Part shown: piece by piece, positions 16,529 through 23,132 of the stretch
Numbering within the stretch: position 1 is the stretch's first letter
How the letters are laid out: each line of letters starts with the position of its first letter
From: a bacterium
Lineage (GTDB): Bacteria > SZUA-79 > Acidulodesulfobacterales > Acidulodesulfobacteraceae
Reading direction: 5' to 3'
Length of the DNA stretch: 64,000 nt
Assembly: GCA_027318865.1 (NCBI GenBank)
Contig: DAHVOJ010000005.1
Location: 1 to 64,000, forward strand
Made by a program: the position numbers and the translations under genes
The notes under the pieces: model-generated
The model's input: only the letters and a program-made list of their open reading frames with translations
The model's database searches: none
What the model was told of the DNA's origin: nothing

Positions 16529-19135
16529 TTAATAAGGATTTACCGGACCGCTGACTGCAAAATATCCCGCGGCGGCAATAGCCGGAATCTCTTCAAGTTT
16601 ATTAGCGGCGGTTGTATTATTATTCGTAGTCATCCATATATTGCCGTTCTGGTCTATGAACATAGTAGTATCTGGGGCAAAAGAAAGGGATAAAGGCGTC
16701 CCTACTACGGCAAACCCGCTCCCGCCAAAGTTGTTGACTTCTATTAACTCGCCCGTGCCTGAAGAATTGTTTTTTAAGGCGACCCATATGTTGCCGGCTG
16801 CATCGGAAGCAACGCTCATACTATCGGGATAGTTGGCTGCACTCGCAAGGGTTATCGCCGCGCTTAACGGACCGCCGGACGGATAATAATAAAGTACATC
16901 ATTGCCGCCGGATCGCGCCAGTATCCAGATATTGCCCGAAGGGTCTATGGCAATGGAATTAGCGCCCTGAGTGCACGCGCCTACAGGCAGGCTTGCCGCG
17001 GTTGAAACGGATGAACCGCCGCTCGGAAATTCCAGCAATGCGTCCGGATTCACGCCGCCGCAACTGCTTGGAGACGAAGTCATCCAGACATTATTTGACG
17101 AATCTATTGCAAGTCCGTTCACTGAAACAATGGTCGAAGGTAAAGAATAAGTATTTGCCACGGTCGCGGCGCCTCCGGAAGCCCCCGTTATCTCCAATAA
17201 CTGGCCACTACCCACCACAGAATTGTAAACAGGCAGCCATATATTTCCTTTAGAATCCATTCCGAATCCAGCAGTGAAACCCTGCTGTCCCTGCAATCCC
17301 GAATGATAATAGCTGTCGCTCGAAGGAATGGTATTTTGGGTAAATGAAGCGTTATTAGCCGAACCGGCAGGCAATTCGTCCAGATAGGCGGTTCCGTTTG
17401 CGGCGTCGGTCATAGGCGCCCATAAATTCCCCGTTGGGTCTATAACGATATTATTTATAGTCGGGCTGACGTTTGCTCCAACGGTATAAGTATTTTTTAT
17501 AGTGCTTGAGGTGCCGGATAATTGCACCAAGTTTACCGGAAAAGAGGAACTCGTAGGATTGATTGCTTCTCCGAATATTATATTGCCGCTTTTATCCATT
17601 TCGACCAACGCTAATTGATTTGCGGCGGCTATCCCCGAAGGCGTCATATCGACAAGGGTTCCTGCGTTTGAGGCAGTCGTAAAGCTGGAAGTATAAGCGC
17701 TCGCTATAGCCGTTCCGTTTTGCGCCTTTATGCCGCCGGACGTAAAAGTAATAGTATATGTAGTATTTGCGGTAAGCGGGCTTGCCGGCGTGACGGAAAC
17801 CTCTGTGTCGGTGCCGTTCCATACTGGATTTACAATATTGACCGGCGTGCCTCCAGAAGAAGTTACCGTTGTATCCGTGGCATTAAAAGAATTGATATTC
17901 ATTGCCTCGCTGAAAGTTACGGTAATAATCGGGCTTAAAGATACGCCCGTAGCGGAGCTTAATGGCGATATGGAGGTAACGGTGGGAGCAGGAAGAGTCG
18001 TTCCCGTCGTAAAACTCCATGAAGTGCCGGCAGACAAAGAGTTTCCGTATATGTCTTTTATGCCTGTAGTAACGGCGGCGGTATAAGTAGTACCGGTTGA
18101 AAGACTGCTGGAAGGAGTAAAAGTTATAATATTATCGGACGAACCAGGGCTGAAGGTTCCGGCTACCTGGCTTCCGCCGTTAGGTTTCAGGCTAAAATCG
18201 GCTGTATTAACCGTAGAAAAATCCACCGGATTGCTGAATGCAATCGAAACAGCCGTGCCGGCCGATACGCCTGTAGAACCGCCCGCCGGAGATTCGGAAG
18301 CGGCATCGAATGTAAAAGAATTACCAGACGGTATCGTTAAAGTCTGTGGATTGGCGGAATAAGGATTGGGATTGATGCCTGCCGTTTCAGCCGCGTTGAC
18401 GTTTGTCTGCAAGGCGCTGCTGCTTAAATGGCTCATAATATATTCGATTACGCTGATAGTCGTATTAGTGTTCGACAGAACAGCGCCGTCTATGTTTGTG
18501 CAAGCAGAGTTTGTCGGGGCGTTAACACATTCTGCAAGAGCATCGGACATTATATCTAAATTGTTTGCATCGTTATACGTTGAGCCGACCATACCCGTAG
18601 AACCGTTTACTATTCCGTTGTACGTCTTTGCCACGTTTGCATAATCCGGAGCCGGGGACGGAGGAGCAAGAAGTCCGTTTGCCGCAAGCGTGAAGCCGTA
18701 ATCAGAGGCAATTATCGCCGCCGCGGCCGTAGTCGCCTCATCGACTACAATGGGCGAAACAAGAAGCGCACCTGAAGCATCCCCTAAAATATCGACTAAT
18801 ACCGTAGTTCCGTTTGTAGCGACTATATAAAGCAACGCATTGCCGCCAGGATTCGTATAACTTAAGCTAAAAGAGCCGTTCGTCGTGGTAACGGAAGCTA
18901 AAGCTACGGCGTTTCCTACCTCGTAAAGCGAAACCGTCGTAGTTCCCGCAAGAGGGGTTGGAACGCCGTTAACCGAACCGCTGACGCTTGAACCTGCCCC
19001 GCCCCCGCTACCGGAGCTACTGGAGCCGCCGCCTCCTCCGCACCCTGATAAAACGGCGGTAGCAGAAAATAAAAATAAAGCTATTACTAACAAACTTAAA
19101 AAACTAAAACGTTTAAACGGGGATATTTTCATCAT
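16529..19135 (-). CDS. Giant poly-Gly lipoprotein with Big_5 domains and a six-blade propeller
   Basis: GGAGG lies close before tandem ATG codons (19135, 19132). The 868-aa protein has a lipoprotein signal ending VLSGC, then GGGGGSSSSGSGGG. Residues 50 to 270 resemble the N-terminal part of the lipoprotein at 8725-10458 (SGSVNGVPTPLAGTTTVSLY). Two SbsA-type Ig-like (Big_5) domains follow, from about 275 to 490 (SPAGGSTGVSAGTAVSIAFS, then TSISPLSSATGVSLSPIITV). The C-terminal half has six blades with D-x-x-G/N-N-x-W (VIDPTGNLWAPM, GMDSKGNIWLPV, AIDPSGNIWILA and others), like Vgb/NHL propellers. Probably surface-exposed. The LuxR gene lies directly upstream in the same direction. Confidence 0.83.
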   Translation of the reverse strand: MMKISPFKRFSFLSLLVIALFLFSATAVLSGCGGGGGSSSSGSGGGAGSSVSGSVNGVPTPLAGTTTVSLYEVGNAVALASVTTTNGSFSLSYTNPGGNALLYIVATNGTTVLVDILGDASGALLVSPIVVDEATTAAAAIIASDYGFTLAANGLLAPPSPAPDYANVAKTYNGIVNGSTGMVGSTYNDANNLDIMSDALAECVNAPTNSACTNIDGAVLSNTNTTISVIEYIMSHLSSSALQTNVNAAETAGINPNPYSANPQTLTIPSGNSFTFDAASESPAGGSTGVSAGTAVSIAFSNPVDFSTVNTADFSLKPNGGSQVAGTFSPGSSDNIITFTPSSSLSTGTTYTAAVTTGIKDIYGNSLSAGTSWSFTTGTTLPAPTVTSISPLSSATGVSLSPIITVTFSEAMNINSFNATDTTVTSSGGTPVNIVNPVWNGTDTEVSVTPASPLTANTTYTITFTSGGIKAQNGTAIASAYTSSFTTASNAGTLVDMTPSGIAAANQLALVEMDKSGNIIFGEAINPTSSSFPVNLVQLSGTSSTIKNTYTVGANVSPTINNIVIDPTGNLWAPMTDAANGTAYLDELPAGSANNASFTQNTIPSSDSYYHSGLQGQQGFTAGFGMDSKGNIWLPVYNSVVGSGQLLEITGASGGAATVANTYSLPSTIVSVNGLAIDSSNNVWMTSSPSSCGGVNPDALLEFPSGGSSVSTAASLPVGACTQGANSIAIDPSGNIWILARSGGNDVLYYYPSGGPLSAAITLASAANYPDSMSVASDAAGNIWVALKNNSSGTGELIEVNNFGGSGFAVVGTPLSLSFAPDTTMFIDQNGNIWMTTNNNTTAANKLEEIPAIAAAGYFAVSGPVNPY

Positions 19136-19153
19136 TTTTCCTCCATACTTTTA

Positions 19154-19203
19154 TTTGAAATTAAGATAAAATTTTACTTAATTGTAGTTTATCTTATTTC
19201 AAA
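19154..19203 (-). promoter_or_regulatory. Long inverted repeat in the leader of the 868-aa lipoprotein gene
   Basis: TTTGAAATTAAGATAAA (19154-19170) and TTTATCTTATTTCAAA (19188-19203) are inverted repeats that match apart from one extra base. The structure lies 19 to 68 bp upstream of the ATG. It could be a DNA operator for a dimeric regulator or an mRNA leader stem. No clear -35/-10 pair was found in this gap. Confidence 0.5.
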
Positions 19204-19230
19204 AAAAGAACAATCGTCCAAATGGACGAT
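19197..19230 (-). terminator. Terminator-like palindrome after the LuxR gene
   Basis: ATCGTCCA (19213-19220) and TGGACGAT (19223-19230) form an 8-bp stem with a 2-nt loop. On the minus strand it is followed by TGTTCTTTTTTTG, a T tract, and lies 22 bp beyond the stop at 19253. It reads as an intrinsic terminator for the regulator gene. The perfect palindrome could equally be an operator in front of the lipoprotein gene. Confidence 0.55.
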
Positions 19231-19252
19231 AAAAATACTTTTGCGGAAAAAA

Positions 19253-20410
19253 CTAAAAGGAGGTTGCGGCAAACCTTTTGAGTTCGCGGGTGGAAATTAC
19301 CTTAAGCTTAAACATAATATGCGACATGTGGGTTTTAAAAGTGCTTCTCGTAATATTAAGCCTCTGGGTTACTTCTGCCGTACTTAGGTTTTCTTTTAAT
19401 AATAATAGTATAGCGGCTTCTTTTTCCGTAAGATTATATATAATTTTTTTATTAAGCCTTAAAAACGACTCCTCGTAAATTTCTTCCACGGTTATACTGA
19501 CTAAGCTTTTTTCGCCACTTTTTATGGATTCGAGGTAATATCCTTTTAATAAAAAGCTCCTGCCGGTCTTAGAGGTATAAATCCTTTGGGGCATAGGGGC
19601 TCCCATGGAACCCGCGGCCCCTGCCCCCTCGAAATAATTTCTCACGACGGCGTTTATATATCCCATGCACCATTCAATTTCATCTCCGCATGAGGCTTCG
19701 AATCGGCGAAGACAGCCGCGTTCAAGCATCTTAGTTTCCGAAAACATGGTCTTTACGGCATCGTTTATATAAATTATTTCGCCATTTTTAGCGACTAAAA
19801 TAAATCCCGGCTCATTTTCGCGCAATTTAAAAACGCCGGCTCCTAAATTTGCCACCTCCGTCAAAGATTCTTCGAGGACTTTAGATTTGGACAATCCGTA
19901 GGATATAAAAGGGGCTACGGCCCCTAAAAACAAGACATCTTCATTCGTAAAAACAGGCATGTCTTTAGATCTGAAGAGGGTAAAAAACCCGATAGGCGTT
20001 TTGCAATCGAACAACTTTGCCATTATTATATAGTAATAGCCTAAAGTCTTGTTGATTTCATTATACAGGAATCCATTTTGATAATTAGGAAGGGCTATTT
20101 CGTCGTGGACTATAACATTGCCTCTTCCGAGGGTCAAAAGTTCCGCAGGAACGACAGCCCCCGCTTCTTTTCTATTCAGCGAAAAAAGCCTTTCATAAAG
20201 AGGTTTATATCTCGAATAATCTATGTGCCGCGAAATAAACCCCGCACTGTTAAACATTATAAGCCTGTGGTCGGTGCATAAAATTCCCAGCCCTATTAAG
20301 TCGAAAAGTATGTCAACATATTGGGCAGAGGGCAATAACATTAACGAAAGCCGCTTTATCTTTTTTATGACGCCGAGTCTTTCGGCAAACGAGGCTATTT
20401 TTTTGAACAT
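19253..20410 (-). CDS. LuxR-family transcriptional regulator with a PAS/GAF-like sensor
   Basis: The C-terminal 60 residues are a LuxR/FixJ helix-turn-helix: LTEKEAAILLLLKENLSTAE, then VTQRLNITRSTFKTHMSHIM, FKLKVISTRELKR. The N-terminal part has a GAF-like region (residues 100 to 200) and a PAS-like strand (FILVAKNGEIIYINDAVKTM). There is no receiver domain with a phospho-Asp pattern, so it probably senses a small molecule or redox state directly. I start it at the ATG at 20410 (385 aa); a TTG at 20509 would add 33 weakly supported residues. It is followed by the 868-aa lipoprotein gene, with palindromes between, and is the only regulator in the accessory block. Confidence 0.8.
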   Translation of the reverse strand: MFKKIASFAERLGVIKKIKRLSLMLLPSAQYVDILFDLIGLGILCTDHRLIMFNSAGFISRHIDYSRYKPLYERLFSLNRKEAGAVVPAELLTLGRGNVIVHDEIALPNYQNGFLYNEINKTLGYYYIIMAKLFDCKTPIGFFTLFRSKDMPVFTNEDVLFLGAVAPFISYGLSKSKVLEESLTEVANLGAGVFKLRENEPGFILVAKNGEIIYINDAVKTMFSETKMLERGCLRRFEASCGDEIEWCMGYINAVVRNYFEGAGAAGSMGAPMPQRIYTSKTGRSFLLKGYYLESIKSGEKSLVSITVEEIYEESFLRLNKKIIYNLTEKEAAILLLLKENLSTAEVTQRLNITRSTFKTHMSHIMFKLKVISTRELKRFAATSF

Positions 20411-20609
20411 AAAAAATATTCGGACGATAAATCTTTGAGCTGAAGAATTATAAAAGCCATATTTTTTTTGCGGAAAAAGGTATGCGGTATGCTTTTTCAA
20501 AACATGCAAAAATATATGTTTAGTATTAAGCCTTCGGCTTTATAAGCGCTAAGCCCATATCTGTAATACCTTAATATATTTATACATTAATTTCAATCAA
20601 TAATCAAGT

Positions 20610-20775
20610 CCCAAAATTGCCGATAGAAACCATTAAAATGGCTTTAAAGTTAAATAAATACTGGATTCCCGCCTACGCGGGAATGACACCCGTTGGGTGA
20701 AGACCTTAAAACCTGCGAAGTCATTCCTGCGTAAGCAGGAATCCAGAAAAATAATTTTCTATCGGCAATTTTGGG
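20610..20775. repeat. MITE-like repeat, short form, copy 3, with intact ends and target duplication
   Basis: The left end CCCAAAATTGCCGATAGAAA (20610-20629) and the right end (20756-20775) are perfect 20-bp inverted repeats. The 5 bp outside each end are CAAGT (20605-20609 and 20776-20780), a target-site duplication. The 166-bp element carries no gene. It contains the palindromic ATTCCCGC...GCGGGAAT and ATTCCTGC...GCAGGAAT segments. It lacks the TACGGTTTAAAGCCGTCGG segment present in copies 1 and 2. Confidence 0.88.
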
Positions 20776-20844
20776 CAAGTTCAATAATCAACCTTAATCC
20801 TGCAATAGAATTTTAATTTTCTGGATTAACGCTTCGCCATCTCC

Positions 20845-20896
20845 AGCACGCATTTATCAAAGACATGCTTTGGACATGCTTTGATAAACGCGTGCT
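20845..20896. repeat. Large imperfect inverted repeat with tandem 10-mers in the loop
   Basis: AGCACGCATTTATCAAAG (20845-20862) pairs with CTTTGATAAACGCGTGCT (20879-20896) at 17 of 18 positions, and matching GCCAT/ATGGC bases lie further out. The loop region repeats ACATGCTTTG twice. It lies 42 bp beyond the stop of the coiled-coil gene on the minus strand. It might act as a terminator-like structure or small RNA; no T run is present. Confidence 0.5.
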
Positions 20897-20938
20897 TCCG
20901 ATATGGCACATAGAAGGGATAAATAAATCTGATTTTTT

Positions 20939-21451
20939 TCAAAATATTCCCATAATCTTAAAGAAAGCGCCCAGAACTCCCAGTAAAGATATTGCAACGG
21001 CTATAGAAAACATTCTTAAGGTAAAATTGCGCTGGTCTTTATCCCTGTAATCTAATTTGTCGCTGAGCTTATCAATAGAGGCAATTACCTGCTCGAACTT
21101 TTTGTCCACCTGATCGAATCTCTTGTCCACCTGCTCGAATCTCTTGTCCACTTGCTCGAATCTCTTGTCCACCTGCTCGAATCTCTTGTCCACCTGCTCG
21201 AATCTCTTGTCCACCTGCTCGAATCTCTTGTCCACCTCCGAGAACCTTCTATCCACGTCTTCCTTAAAATCCCTCATATTGAGCCTGTCAAGCTCCTGGT
21301 TTCTTCTTATCTCGTCTATCTGAACCTGAAGAAGGTCAAACCTTGCATCGAAGTATTTAGCGTTGGGAAATATCCCGGCTATAAAGGTTAACATTTCGTT
21401 GGGATTAGCTAAATTATTCTTGTCTTTCTCATTAGCGGCCGATTCGCTCAT
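20939..21451 (-). CDS. Tail-anchored coiled-coil protein with exact heptad repeats
   Basis: AAAGGAG precedes the ATG at 21451. The 170-aa protein has residues 45 to 125 as a coiled coil built from the heptad VDKRFEQ, repeated seven times with small changes (VDRRFSE, VDKRFDQ, VDKKFEQ at the ends). The last 25 residues (TLRMFSIAVAISLLGVLGAF) form a single membrane helix, so the coil is probably anchored in the inner membrane and faces the cytoplasm. Proteins of this style are widespread and uncharacterised. The gene has its own sigma-70 promoter and lies between gspI and the LuxR gene, inside the repeat-bounded segment. Confidence 0.75.
   Translation of the reverse strand: MSESAANEKDKNNLANPNEMLTFIAGIFPNAKYFDARFDLLQVQIDEIRRNQELDRLNMRDFKEDVDRRFSEVDKRFEQVDKRFEQVDKRFEQVDKRFEQVDKRFEQVDKRFDQVDKKFEQVIASIDKLSDKLDYRDKDQRNFTLRMFSIAVAISLLGVLGAFFKIMGIF
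21099..21245 (-). repeat. 21-bp tandem repeat encoding VDKRFEQ heptads
   Basis: Five 21-bp units, CTCTTGTCCACCTGCTCGAAT on the plus strand, run from 21120 to 21224; one unit differs at one base. Degenerate units flank them on both sides. The near-identity at DNA level, including third codon positions, shows recent expansion by slippage or unequal recombination, so the copy number may differ among strains. It is not a CRISPR array: there are no spacers and the frame is open. Confidence 0.9.
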
Positions 21452-21478
21452 AAAAAAACTCCTTTTTGTTATAAGTTA

Positions 21479-21507
21479 ATTGTATCATTCAAATAATTTT
21501 TTTTCAA
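21479..21507 (-). promoter_or_regulatory. Sigma-70 promoter of the tail-anchored coiled-coil gene
   Basis: On the minus strand TTGAAA (21502-21507) and TACAAT (21479-21484) are separated by 17 bp, with TG two positions before the -10 box. The leader is about 20 nt and contains the AAAGGAG ribosome binding site. The promoter lies just downstream of direct-repeat copy B. Confidence 0.65.
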
Positions 21508-21523
21508 ATCTTATTTTTTGGAC

Positions 21524-21699
21524 TTATTTTTTGGATTTTTGGATGTTTAAATAAAATTTTAAGGCGTGATTTTATGATTTTTTAGCGCATAAATCTACTG
21601 CGCAAGGGATTTAAGGGTAAATCCGCTTTTTGGATTATGCCCTTTTTTGAAAACGGTTATTTTTATCATATATATTCCGGGGTAGGAGGTTTTGCTTAT
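21524..21699 (-). repeat. 176-bp direct repeat, copy B: 3' end of intact gspI plus flank
   Basis: It is the partner of 16212-16387 (seven mismatches, no gaps). It covers the last 35 codons of gspI and 71 bp downstream. Because gspI is intact here, this is the parental copy or the reconstructed one. Recombination between the copies would remove about 5.3 kb and leave a complete gspI. Confidence 0.9.
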
Positions 21700-22041
21700 C
21701 GATTTTTTGACCATATAGCCTTTTGCGCCGCGTATTTTTTCCTGTTTGTTCATTATATATATTTCGTTTAACAAAAAAACTTTGGACATTATGTTTTTGG
21801 CAAGAACGGTTTCGTAGGCGGTATTGTTAGCGTAGCCGTAATCGCTTACCGCCCTTGCCTGAGCGGCGAGAAGAGGTATTAAGGCTATACCGAGTATCAC
21901 GAGGGCGATTAAGACTTCTATGAGCGTAAAACCGGCATCGGAAATAACGCCGGAAACACCCCTGCAAACCGACGACTGCCGTCCATATTCTTCTTTATCA
22001 ATCAAACGCTCTTTTCTTAAACAGTGAAAAAAATATATCAT
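21595..22041 (-). CDS. gspI: Type II secretion pseudopilin GspI-like
   Basis: The 148-aa protein has a prepilin motif, AGFTLIEVLIALVILGIALI, with cleavage expected between Gly and Phe near residue 37 and the conserved Glu at +5. The leader is longer than usual and contains several basic residues; no other start codon is available downstream. The short C-terminal domain, rich in Lys (SYPGIYMIKITVFKKG), suits minor pseudopilins GspI or GspV. It follows gspC by 27 bp. Its 3' end is duplicated at 16212-16387. In most T2SS operons gspI and gspJ are adjacent, but here they lie 20 kb apart. Confidence 0.75.
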   Translation of the reverse strand: MIYFFHCLRKERLIDKEEYGRQSSVCRGVSGVISDAGFTLIEVLIALVILGIALIPLLAAQARAVSDYGYANNTAYETVLAKNIMSKVFLLNEIYIMNKQEKIRGAKGYMVKKSISKTSYPGIYMIKITVFKKGHNPKSGFTLKSLAQ

Positions 22042-22068
22042 ATTAAGTATGAATTAAATATAACCGCA

Positions 22069-23019
22069 TTATTCTATCCGATAGTTCATAGTTATATTTT
22101 GCGTGCCTTGCGTTACATCGATAGACACGTTGTTTTCGTTCATAATGCCGGATAATAAATTTACGGCTTCCTGCGGACTGGAAAGAGGCGTTCCATTGAC
22201 GGATTTTATTATATCGCCAGGCTGAAAACCCATGTATGCAAAAATGCCTATAGGAAGTATGGTTAAAACTTTAAATCCGATTATTTTGCCGTTTACGATA
22301 TCGGGGACCGCATGCATCTGCGTAAATATAGAATTTAAATCCGACTTTTTAATCTTTGACCTGTCGATTAAATACGAATACCGTCCGGTTTTTTTTATTG
22401 CCGAACTTAAGGAAGACATAGGGGATGCGGGGTGAGATATGTTTCCAACAGCAGGACTGGACGAAAACGAAGTATTCCCGTTTTTGATTTTAACCAAAGA
22501 TACGGTATATCTTCTGCCGAAACCTGAAATTACGGCGCTTTTTAGTTTTACGGCGCTTAAATAATACCCGGGCTTTATTTCCGCTCCCTGCGGTATAAAA
22601 AGTTCTTTGCCGTCAGTTTTATTTATAAAAAATGCATAGCCGAAACTTCCGCTGATAGTTCCTATTAACGTTAGATTTAAAGACGGGGTGAAATCTTTTG
22701 AATTAAAATTTAAAAGCGGGCCGTTTACGACGGCGTTAAGCGGATTGTATTTTAAAATACCCGAATACTGCCGAATAGTCGGTTTTTTCCGGACTGAATT
22801 TATGTTAAACGTTTGAGGCGTTATGCCCGCCTCCAGCAAATCGTATTCGAATATTTCGTATGTAATAAATTTTATGGCGGCATTGCTTGCGAAAATAGAT
22901 ACTATAAAGATTATGAATAATTTGAATAAAATTTTATAGATTCCGTCTTTATTTTTTAAAAAACCGGATATATTATTGAATAAGGTATTTTTTATTTTTA
23001 TAATACGAGTTTTATTCAT
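22069..23019 (-). CDS. gspC: Type II secretion inner-membrane protein GspC (PDZ)
   Basis: The 316-aa protein has a short cytoplasmic tail, a membrane helix near residues 30 to 50 (LFKLFIIFIVSIFASNAA), then a homology region (LNLTLIGTISGSFGYAFFIN, then GAEIKPGYYL) that binds the secretin N0 domain. It ends in a PDZ domain from about 230 (GIFAYMGFQPGDIIKSVNGT, then LSSPQEAVNLL). This is the GspC plan, linking the inner-membrane platform to GspD and probably selecting substrates. A generic PDZ protein is unlikely given the neighbours gspL and gspI. Confidence 0.82.
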   Translation of the reverse strand: MNKTRIIKIKNTLFNNISGFLKNKDGIYKILFKLFIIFIVSIFASNAAIKFITYEIFEYDLLEAGITPQTFNINSVRKKPTIRQYSGILKYNPLNAVVNGPLLNFNSKDFTPSLNLTLIGTISGSFGYAFFINKTDGKELFIPQGAEIKPGYYLSAVKLKSAVISGFGRRYTVSLVKIKNGNTSFSSSPAVGNISHPASPMSSLSSAIKKTGRYSYLIDRSKIKKSDLNSIFTQMHAVPDIVNGKIIGFKVLTILPIGIFAYMGFQPGDIIKSVNGTPLSSPQEAVNLLSGIMNENNVSIDVTQGTQNITMNYRIE

Positions 23020-23069
23020 TTCATTTATCTTTAAAATTGTGCATAGGTTTTATTTATTCGATAAAGCAG

Positions 23070-23091
23070 ATTGCTTCGCTTTGCTCGCAAT
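23070..23091. repeat. Short dispersed palindrome between gspL and gspC
   Basis: ATTGC at 23070-23074 pairs with GCAAT at 23087-23091 around TTCGCTTTGCTC, followed by GACG. This GATTGCTTCGC...GCTCGCAATGACG layout is a common small bacterial intergenic repeat. It occupies the 113-bp gap that separates gspL from gspC. Confidence 0.55.
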
Positions 23092-23132
23092 GACGACCAT
23101 CTATTGTTAATGTGCTAATCCTGTTATTTCCT

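Noticed and set aside
17730-18086. A 118-codon plus-strand frame inside the 868-aa lipoprotein gene
   Set aside because: It is antisense to a clear Big_5-domain gene; the low complexity of that gene leaves other frames open by chance.
20865-21050. A 61-codon plus-strand frame near the heptad gene
   Set aside because: It overlaps a palindrome and the antisense of the coiled-coil gene, and has no coding signature.
21120-21224. Regular 21-bp repeats that resemble a CRISPR array
   Set aside because: The units are adjacent with no spacers and encode in-frame heptads of an open gene.
16388-21523. An integrase-driven genomic island
   Set aside because: The direct repeats fit, but no recombinase, tRNA target or phage gene is present in the segment, so site-specific integration is unsupported.
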